Of a DNA stretch of 6,711 nt, positions 1 through 4,640 are shown piece by piece. Source of the DNA: Propionibacteriaceae bacterium (GTDB lineage: Bacteria > Actinomycetota > Actinomycetes > Propionibacteriales > Propionibacteriaceae); assembly GCA_030538175.1 (NCBI GenBank), contig JAUNUL010000139.1, forward strand, positions 741 through 7,451, written 5' to 3'. Made by a program: the position numbers and the translations under genes. The notes beneath the pieces are model-generated. The model saw nothing but the letters and a program-made list of their open reading frames with translations. It did not search any database and had not been told where the DNA came from. Within the stretch, counting starts at the first letter, position 1. The number at the start of each line of letters is the position of its first letter.

Positions 1-66
1 CATGCCGTCGCCGGAGTCGCCCGCGAAGCGGATGACCACGCGGTCGAGGGTCTGGGTCGGGGTCAC
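1..66 (-). CDS. korA: 2-oxoacid:ferredoxin oxidoreductase alpha subunit (KorA), N-terminal 22 codons only
   Basis: Only the first 22 codons lie in the window; the gene runs off the left edge. The peptide reads VTPTQTLDRVVIRFAGDSGDGM. Its RVVIRFAGDSGDGM segment is typical of the N-terminal gamma-type domain of KorA, the alpha subunit of 2-oxoglutarate:ferredoxin oxidoreductase (known family feature). That enzyme converts 2-oxoglutarate, CoA and oxidised ferredoxin to succinyl-CoA, CO2 and reduced ferredoxin in the cytoplasm, working with the beta subunit KorB, which is outside this window. The GTG start at 64-66 is chosen because AAGGAG lies 8 nt upstream (75-80 on the forward strand) and the peptide begins a few residues before the conserved motif, as usual. 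It points the same way as the upstream transporter gene but is separated from it by 233 bp. The exact 2-oxoacid substrate cannot be judged from 22 residues. Confidence 0.78.
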   Translation of the reverse strand, partial: MTPTQTLDRVVIRFAGDSGDGM

Positions 67-74
67 TATCCGAG

Positions 75-80
75 CTCCTT
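75..80 (-). promoter_or_regulatory. Shine-Dalgarno site of korA
   Basis: The minus strand reads AAGGAG, 8 nt upstream of the GTG at 64-66. It is a near-perfect match to the 16S rRNA 3' end. It fixes the GTG as the start, since there is no other suitable codon in that frame nearby. Confidence 0.75.
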
Positions 81-157
81 AGGTGGGCGTGTGCATGTCC
101 AAGTCGAATGATCGCGGGCAGCGTTGCGTCAAAGGCGCTGCGCGAGGTTCTCGGGAG

Positions 158-163
158 ACGATA
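158..163 (-). promoter_or_regulatory. Candidate -10 box for korA
   Basis: The minus strand reads TATCGT, matching the TAnnnT pattern, about 90 nt upstream of the korA GTG. No hexamer at 17-18 bp spacing resembles TTGACA (TGAAAT and GTGAAA are the candidates), so it would be a weak or activator-dependent promoter. The two CCATAGG copies lie just upstream, where an activator could bind. Weak evidence. Confidence 0.25.
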
Positions 164-172
164 CTCCTCAAC

Positions 173-200
173 CCATAGGAATTTCACATCTGTCCATAGG
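173..200. repeat. Two direct CCATAGG copies, 21 bp apart
   Basis: CCATAGG is found at 173-179 and again at 194-200, so the copies start 21 bp apart, two turns of the DNA helix. Each copy is close to a palindrome (CCA-T-AGG has CC/GG ends). They lie immediately upstream of the candidate korA -10. The arrangement would suit a dimeric regulator binding one face of the DNA, but seven-base repeats can also arise by chance. Confidence 0.35.
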
Positions 201-299
201 CGATCCTTTGCGAGCGCTCAGCGGAGTCGCGTAAGCCAACGCCCGGCCGCAGTCGGGACCCCCTGCGCGCGTCGGTGCGCCCTGTGCGGGGACCGAGGC

Positions 300-1547
300 T
301 CATCCTCGTCGAGCCGCCGCCGCGGCCATGGCCGCGCCGAGGGCCAGCGCGGACGCGATAGCCAGCACGACCGCCATGGGCAGGGCGTTGGGGCCGAGGA
401 TTCCCACCAGTGGTGGGGTGGCGGCCCCGAACAGTGCCTGGGTCGTGCCCACCACCGCCGACGCGGAGCCCCCGGGCAGGGGGCTGGACTCCATGGCGAG
501 GGCCGTCGCGGATCCACTCACCAGGGCAACGGGCGCCACGGCGACCGTGAGGGCCGCAATGAGTACGCCGACCGGCGCGCCGCTCAGGACTGCGGCCAGG
601 ACAAGCAGCGCGCCGATCATCAGCAGGATGAGGCCGGCGACGACAGCCCGGTCGGGGGTGATGGTGCCGAAACGCGTCACTCGGCCGAGCATCCGTGAAC
701 CGGCGATGCCGAAGACCGCCATCACGATCGACAGTCCGAAGCCGGTGAGGGCGTACCCCGTCGCGCTGAAGCCATGGACCTGCTGGAAGACGAACGGTGC
801 AGCGGAGACGTAGGCGTACATCGCCGCGAACGACAGCGCGACGACCAGGGTGGTCAGGATGAACCTGCCCAGGTGGGGCTGGTGGGGTCTGCGGACCTGG
901 CGTGGGCCACGGGCTTCGGTGGGGGCGTCGGCGCGGAAGCGGGGGTGGGTCTCGCGGACGGCGAAGACCACCCACACGCCGACGAGCGCGCCGAGGCCAC
1001 CCAGCACCACGAAAATGGTCCGCCAATCCGCGAATGACAGGACGGCCGCACCGAGCAGCGGTGCCAACGCGGGGACGATGAGCCCCGCCGCCATGATCGT
1101 GCTCATGGCCCGCGCCGCCTGATCGCCGACCGCGAGGTCCGCAACGATGGCTCGACCGAGCACCATGCCGGCGCTGGCAGCGATCCCCTGGAGCAGACGC
1201 AGCACGAGCATGATGGTGAGGGTCGGGCTGAACGCGACGGCCACCGCGAGCACCACGAACGCAACGATCGAGACCAGCAGGGGCGTACGCCGGCCGATTC
1301 GGTCGGACAGCGGGCCGATCGCCAACTGGCCGATGGCCATGCCGACGATATAGACGGTCAGCGTGAGCTGGGCGGCAGCGGTCGTGACGCCGAGGTCCTG
1401 GGCGGCGATCGGCAGGCCGGGCAGATAGGCGGCGGTGCCGAGCGGCGGCATGGCGGACACAATCACCAGTGGGGCCAGCAGGGCGGCGCCGAGGGTGAGG
1501 GGCCGGCGGCTCGGCCTTCGGTTATCGGTGGTGACGGGGCTGGTCAC
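300..1547 (-). CDS. Bcr/CflA-family MFS drug efflux transporter
   Basis: The product is 415 aa, the usual size for a 12-helix drug:H+ antiporter of the Bcr/CflA group in the inner membrane. It exports small toxic molecules; the substrate cannot be told. Visible features: a basic N-terminal tail, TM1 from about residue 20, a YLPGLP motif at 41-46 (the family usually has DMYLPALP), and the MFS motif A loop GPLSDRIGRR at 78-87 between TM2 and TM3. A proline/glycine-rich TM5 (motif C region) and further hydrophobic segments follow, to an alanine-rich last helix ending in ARRG. The frame stays open upstream to 2150, but GTG 1545-1547 is chosen: AAGGA lies 6 nt before it, the family similarity begins soon after, and the upstream extension is antisense to nuoB. 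The acidic residue normally before YLP in TM1 is alanine here. It is divergent from the plus-strand operon, and no regulator gene is adjacent within the window. Confidence 0.88.
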   Translation of the reverse strand: MTSPVTTDNRRPSRRPLTLGAALLAPLVIVSAMPPLGTAAYLPGLPIAAQDLGVTTAAAQLTLTVYIVGMAIGQLAIGPLSDRIGRRTPLLVSIVAFVVLAVAVAFSPTLTIMLVLRLLQGIAASAGMVLGRAIVADLAVGDQAARAMSTIMAAGLIVPALAPLLGAAVLSFADWRTIFVVLGGLGALVGVWVVFAVRETHPRFRADAPTEARGPRQVRRPHQPHLGRFILTTLVVALSFAAMYAYVSAAPFVFQQVHGFSATGYALTGFGLSIVMAVFGIAGSRMLGRVTRFGTITPDRAVVAGLILLMIGALLVLAAVLSGAPVGVLIAALTVAVAPVALVSGSATALAMESSPLPGGSASAVVGTTQALFGAATPPLVGILGPNALPMAVVLAIASALALGAAMAAAAARRG

Positions 1548-1553
1548 GGCACT

Positions 1554-1558
1554 TCCTT
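1554..1558 (-). promoter_or_regulatory. Shine-Dalgarno site deciding the MFS transporter start
   Basis: The minus strand reads AAAAGGAAG here, with AAGGA ending 6 nt before the GTG at 1545-1547. This supports a 415-aa transporter rather than the much longer open frame that continues upstream through antisense nuoB. Confidence 0.65.
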
Positions 1559-1604
1559 TTGATCTGATGCGACTGAACACGTACGCGAATTGGAAACGAT
1601 TGTC

Positions 1605-1610
1605 ACTATA
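1605..1610 (-). promoter_or_regulatory. -10 box of the MFS transporter promoter
   Basis: The minus strand reads TATAGT, one base from the TATAAT consensus and the most AT-rich promoter-like hexamer in the divergent region. Transcription would begin near 1598 and give a leader of about 50 nt carrying the Shine-Dalgarno site. Sequences at the 17-18 bp spacing (CGAGCC, ACGAGC) are poor -35 elements. A palindrome (1608-1623) overlaps the box, which suits repression by a protein bound there. Confidence 0.45.
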
Positions 1611-1623
1611 CCGCCCGGGGTAT
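1608..1623. promoter_or_regulatory. Palindrome over the MFS promoter, possible operator
   Basis: ATACC at 1608-1612 and GGTAT at 1619-1623 are perfect inverted arms around a six-base C/G centre. The element covers part of the minus-strand -10 and the adjacent spacer, so a bound protein would block the transporter promoter. Its form (AT-ends flanking C-run/G-run) resembles operators of CsoR/RcnR-type metal-sensing repressors from actinobacteria. That likeness is from memory and weak, and TetR- or MarR-type regulators are equally possible. Confidence 0.4.
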
Positions 1624-1667
1624 CTTCGGCTCGTTTCGTGCTGCCTCGTGGATCGGCAGGCGAGCGG

Positions 1668-1673
1668 TACGCT
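1668..1673 (+). promoter_or_regulatory. Candidate -10 box for a leaderless nuoB transcript
   Basis: TACGCT fits the actinobacterial TAnnnT -10 pattern and ends 6 nt before the GTG at 1680. A transcript starting at A1679 or G1680 would be leaderless, a common arrangement in actinobacteria. In support, there is no Shine-Dalgarno sequence 5-10 nt before this GTG. The -35 region shows no good match. An alternative plus-strand -10 is TATCTT at 1621-1626, which would leave a leader of about 50 nt without a ribosome site. Confidence 0.38.
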
Positions 1674-1679
1674 GGCCCA

Positions 1680-2102
1680 GTGCGCTGCTGGGACTGGTTC
1701 GGCGATCGCTCTCTGATCGTCATCGACATCGCCCTCGCCTGCTGTGCGCTCGAGGTCGAGTCGGCAGCCGAGGCGATTGCGGTGTCCGATGTGCGCCCGG
1801 ATGATCGGGTTGCCGTGGTCGTCTCCGGCACCGTCACCGACACGGTCCTGCCGATCGTGACCAACATCCTCGGCCAGGTGCCCGACGCCCGGGTTGTGTC
1901 GTTCGGCGCGTGTGCATCCGCCGGCGGGCCCTATTGGGATTCGTACGCCGTCACCAAGGGCATCGGCCAGGTCATCGACGTCGACCTCTTCGTTCCCGGT
2001 TGCCCTCCCACTCCGACTGCGCTGCGGGAAGCACTCGCCACGCTCCGCGCCGGAGCGCTGACCCCTGGTGCCCGTGCAGAGCAGAGAATGGGGACCACAT
2101 GA
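1680..2102 (+). CDS. nuoB: Short NuoB-like iron-sulfur protein (complex I 20-kDa subunit family)
   Basis: The 140-aa product belongs to the complex I 20-kDa/PSST family, whose members bind the terminal [4Fe-4S] cluster N2. All four ligands are present: C21-C22 in ALACCALEVE, C78 in SFGACASAGGPYWDSY and C108 in LFVPGCPPTP. The VSGTVTD and GGPYWDSYAVTKG wording matches, as I recall it, NuoB of second nuo clusters in actinomycetes. It is shorter than usual (about 155-185 aa). The N-terminus is minimal, and the stretch between the CC pair and VSGT is about 8 residues shorter than in E. coli NuoB, without the RFG and RxSPRQ motifs that help form the quinone pocket. GTG 1680 is chosen because RSLIVIDIALACC aligns with the usual NuoB start region and a -10 lies just upstream. 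TTG 1590 and GTG 1638 are in frame but lack ribosome sites, and 1590 lies inside the transporter promoter region. The stop overlaps nuoC by ATGA. Confidence 0.82.
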   Translation: MRCWDWFGDRSLIVIDIALACCALEVESAAEAIAVSDVRPDDRVAVVVSGTVTDTVLPIVTNILGQVPDARVVSFGACASAGGPYWDSYAVTKGIGQVIDVDLFVPGCPPTPTALREALATLRAGALTPGARAEQRMGTT

Positions 2103-2650
2103 ACGACACCGTGCCGCCTGGCGACTGGGTCGCCGAAGTGACCGCCGCACAGGCCGCGGGATTCACCTATTTCGACTGGCTCGACTGCGTGGACGAGATC
2201 GGCCGCAGCAACGAGTTCCGCCTGGTCCTCCAGCTCCTCAACCGCGACAGCGGGGAGACCCGCCGCCTGCAGACCCGGATCGACCGCGACGACCCGCAGG
2301 TCCCGACCCTGTCGACCCTGTACGCCGGTGCCGGCTGGGCTGAGCGGGAGATCCACGACCTCTTCGGGGTCGAGTTCCTCGGCGGGGACGGCACGCCGCT
2401 CCTGCTGCCCCGACGCTATGGCGGGTACCCACTGCGCAAGGACGAGGTCCTGGGTGCGCGGGCCGCGGTGCCCTGGCCCGGCGCGAAAGAGCCCGGTGAG
2501 GCTGAGGCCGCGGCGGGTCGCCGCCGGATGGCGCCCCCGGGCGTACCGGATCCGGACGTCTGGGGCGACCGCGACCCCGCAGCCGACGCACCCGACCCGG
2601 CCGATGTCGTGCAGAGCGCCCAAGGGGGCCGCGTCCGGAGACGGCGATGA
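2099..2650 (+). CDS. nuoC: NuoC-like subunit (complex I 30-kDa family)
   Basis: The 183-aa product matches the complex I 30-kDa subunit, which binds no cofactor and helps hold the peripheral arm together next to NuoB, NuoD and NuoI. Visible are the N-terminal [12 protein letters not shown] segment (22-33), [10 protein letters not shown] (71-80), the family signature [14 protein letters not shown] (80-93), a leucine/proline-rich LLLPRR, and GYPLRKD (109-115), which corresponds to the GHPLRKD of typical NuoC. A tail from about residue 122 is rich in Pro, Asp and Arg, with [16 protein letters not shown], and probably extends as a flexible arm. The ATG overlaps the nuoB stop, with GGGGA 4 nt upstream, so the two are translationally coupled. 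It is a lone NuoC, not fused to NuoD as in some bacteria, and no NuoD gene is in the window. Confidence 0.85.
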   Translation: MNDTVPPGDWVAEVTAAQAAGFTYFDWLDCVDEIGRSNEFRLVLQLLNRDSGETRRLQTRIDRDDPQVPTLSTLYAGAGWAEREIHDLFGVEFLGGDGTPLLLPRRYGGYPLRKDEVLGARAAVPWPGAKEPGEAEAAAGRRRMAPPGVPDPDVWGDRDPAADAPDPADVVQSAQGGRVRRRR

Positions 2651-3033
2651 CGATGGACTCCCGCGACACCGCAGCAACACCTGACAGCACCGGACCGGGC
2701 AATGCCGACGGTCAGGCTCATGCCCGGATCCGACTCATCGAGGACAAGTGCACCTCGTGCATGATCTGCGCCCGGGAATGCCCGGTGTGGTGCATCCACA
2801 TCGACTCACACACCGAGGTCGACCCGGACGCCCCCGCCCAACTCACCGGCCGCGGCATGCGGGAGCGCACGATCAATGTCCTGGACCGCTTCGCGATCGA
2901 CTGGTCACTGTGCATGTATTGCGGGATCTGCGTTGAGGAGTGCCCGTTCGACGCCCTCGAATGGCGCCATGACGCGATGCCGGCCGCCGCGTCCCTGGGC
3001 ACTCTCATGCACGAGATCGAGGACCTGGCGTGA
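2647..3033 (+). CDS. nuoI: NuoI-like 2x[4Fe-4S] ferredoxin subunit
   Basis: The 128-aa product has two complete CxxCxxCxxxCP motifs: C35, C38, C41, C45 and C89, C92, C95, C99. These bind the two [4Fe-4S] clusters (N6a and N6b in complex I) that pass electrons to NuoB. The segments [47 protein letters not shown] and the late HEIEDL match NuoI rather than a free ferredoxin; as I recall, this wording is typical of NuoI from actinomycete second nuo clusters. It is short for NuoI, because the N-terminal helix region is replaced by about 25 polar residues and the C-terminal tail is brief. An additional Cys, C49, follows the first motif. ATG 2647 is chosen because GGAG lies 6 nt upstream; it overlaps the nuoC stop (ATGA). 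A second ATG at 2653 would fit less well. It could act as the electron entry point for ferredoxin (inference). Confidence 0.87.
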   Translation: MTMDSRDTAATPDSTGPGNADGQAHARIRLIEDKCTSCMICARECPVWCIHIDSHTEVDPDAPAQLTGRGMRERTINVLDRFAIDWSLCMYCGICVEECPFDALEWRHDAMPAAASLGTLMHEIEDLA

Positions 3034-4631
3034 GCTGGGCGGTGCCCCTCTATCGCCGCCTGTCGGGGTCCGCGAACGATCTCCAGCGCCGGGCGACCAT
3101 CGCCTTGGTCGAGGCGTACGCCGTCACGTGGGTGCGTCGCGGCATGATCGGCTGCCTGCTGATGGCGATCGGTGGGCTGTCGCCCGCCTTCCTGCCCGCG
3201 AATAGCCCGTGGTGGCAGGTCCTGGGGGCGTTCCGGGACTACTCCTGGCTCGGGCCGACGCTGGGCACGGTGGCCGCGCTGGCCGGCGTACTGCTGGTTA
3301 TGGACGCCTGGTTCCGGATCCGTCCCGTGGATGGGGCGCCCGAGGTCGACTTCCGGGCGGTCCTCGCGCTCTGGTCCCTGCCGATGCTGCTCGCACCACC
3401 GATTTTCAGCCATGACTCCTATGCCTATGCGGCGGAGGGGTACATGGTGCACGAGGGCCTCAACCCCTATGAGATGGGCGCGGGGATGCTGCAGAACCGC
3501 TGGGGCGAGCAGGTCGTGGAGGTGTGGCGCTTCACCCGCGCCCCCTATGGCCCGCTGAGCCTGCAGCTGTCCCACCTGGTGGTGGACGTATTCGGGCATT
3601 CGCCGTATTGGTCCTCGGCGGTCGGCATGCGCATATTGGCGATCGCGGGGATCATCGCGACGGCGTACACGATCCCGATCCTCGCCGAACGGCTCCGGGT
3701 CTCACCGCGGCGGGCGATGTGGTTCGGGCTGGTGAATCCACTGGCGATCGCGCACCTGGTCGGTGGTGCGCACAACGACGCGGTGATGATCGGGTTCATC
3801 TCGCTGGGTCTCTTGGCCGCGATCCGGCGTCGGTTCCTGCTCGGCTGCGTGCTCGTCGCGGCGGCCGCTGCGGTCAAGATCCCGGCTGTTCTCGCGATCG
3901 TGCCGGTGGCCGTGTTGGCCTGGGGCGTACGCCGACCCCGCCCCACCTGGTTCGGACGGTTGTGGCAGACCGGATGGCGGGTGTTCGTTGCCACGCTGGT
4001 CATGGTGCTCGCCTTCACGATCATCACGCTGGCCTGCCTGCCCAACGGTGAGGGCTGGGGCTGGATCCGGGCGATCAACGTGCCGGGGATGGTGTCGACG
4101 ATCTCGCCGCCAACGCTGATCGGGGACTTGGCCCGGATCATCCTGAACGAGCTCGGCTATCACCGCGAGGCACTGTCGATGGTTCGGCTCAGCCGGCAGA
4201 TCGCGATGGTCACCATGGTGATCGTCATCCTGGTCATGCTCGTGCGGATGGCCCCGACCCGGCCGATGCGCTTCCTGGTCTATTCCTGGATGGCGCTGAT
4301 CATCGGCAGCCCGGCCCTGCATCCGTGGTATCTGACCTGGCCAGCGGTGTTTCTCGCCTTCTCCCGGCCGTCACCCAGGATCGTCCGGGTGTCGTGCTGG
4401 GCCTCGATCGGTCTGCTGACCTATTCCTCGGTGAGCTTCTCGTGGCGCAACGACCTCACCGCCGTCGGTGTGGCGGCCGCGGCCGTGGTGATCTGGGTGA
4501 TTCTCGCCCACGACCGGCAGCACTTCCGGCACTTCCCCCAGCCCCGCAGCGAACGCGCGGAGGTCGCCGACCAAGATCCGGGGGCCATCCAGGAGCGCCC
4601 GGCGGAAGGGGCGGAAAGGACGGGTGCGTAA
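3030..4631 (+). CDS. mptB: Polyprenol-phosphomannose-dependent mannosyltransferase, MptA/MptB type (GT-C fold)
   Basis: The 533-aa polytopic membrane protein has about a dozen hydrophobic segments, beginning near residue 39 ([13 protein letters not shown]). The first extracytoplasmic loop carries [11 protein letters not shown] (H128, D129), followed by EGLNPYEMG and [11 protein letters not shown]. This is the arrangement of the MptA/MptB enzymes that add alpha-1,6-linked mannose from polyprenyl-phosphomannose to the lipomannan backbone outside the membrane; the loop Asp is the likely catalytic base (family knowledge). Further marks are [16 protein letters not shown] (H248-N249-D250), a lysine in AAVKIPA, and HPWYLTWP near the C-terminus. 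The last 35-40 residues form a charged tail. GTG 3030 overlaps the nuoI stop (GTGA), with GAGGA 6 nt upstream. Choice between MptB and MptA, or another alpha-mannosyltransferase of this superfamily, is uncertain. Its place directly behind the iron-sulfur genes is odd. Confidence 0.82.
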   Translation: MSWAVPLYRRLSGSANDLQRRATIALVEAYAVTWVRRGMIGCLLMAIGGLSPAFLPANSPWWQVLGAFRDYSWLGPTLGTVAALAGVLLVMDAWFRIRPVDGAPEVDFRAVLALWSLPMLLAPPIFSHDSYAYAAEGYMVHEGLNPYEMGAGMLQNRWGEQVVEVWRFTRAPYGPLSLQLSHLVVDVFGHSPYWSSAVGMRILAIAGIIATAYTIPILAERLRVSPRRAMWFGLVNPLAIAHLVGGAHNDAVMIGFISLGLLAAIRRRFLLGCVLVAAAAAVKIPAVLAIVPVAVLAWGVRRPRPTWFGRLWQTGWRVFVATLVMVLAFTIITLACLPNGEGWGWIRAINVPGMVSTISPPTLIGDLARIILNELGYHREALSMVRLSRQIAMVTMVIVILVMLVRMAPTRPMRFLVYSWMALIIGSPALHPWYLTWPAVFLAFSRPSPRIVRVSCWASIGLLTYSSVSFSWRNDLTAVGVAAAAVVIWVILAHDRQHFRHFPQPRSERAEVADQDPGAIQERPAEGAERTGA

Positions 4632-4640
4632 GGTCGTCCC

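Larger units (their letters stand above)
67..299. other. Non-coding gap between the MFS gene and korA
   Basis: This 233-bp stretch lies downstream of the transporter stop and upstream of korA, both on the minus strand. I see no convincing gene; a plus-strand frame crossing it runs into the antisense of the transporter and has no recognisable protein. It must hold the korA promoter if korA is not read through from the transporter. The minus strand has a -10-like TATCGT at 158-163 without a good -35. CCATAGG occurs twice, at 173-179 and 194-200. Just past the transporter stop, TCGG...CCCC (253-263) can pair imperfectly with GGGG...CCGA (288-296). This is a poor hairpin with a long loop and no T-tract, so I do not call it a terminator. 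Confidence 0.5.

Noticed and set aside
253..296. Rho-independent terminator after the MFS transporter
   Set aside because: The arms pair imperfectly with an internal loop, the loop is over 20 nt and no T-tract follows on the minus strand.
108..698. 196-aa plus-strand frame across the left intergenic gap
   Set aside because: It is mostly antisense to the transporter, Arg/Gly/Ser-rich and without any recognisable motif, typical of a shadow frame in GC-rich DNA.
1590..1679. Longer NuoB-like protein starting at TTG 1590 or GTG 1638
   Set aside because: Neither codon has a ribosome site. The TTG lies inside the transporter's promoter region, and the extra residues do not resemble a NuoB N-terminus. 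Kept only as an alternative.
1548..2150. Minus-strand open frame extending the MFS transporter upstream to a 616-aa protein
   Set aside because: The added N-terminal 200 residues are antisense to nuoB, low in complexity and unlike any transporter. A good ribosome site and -10 box place the start at GTG 1545-1547.
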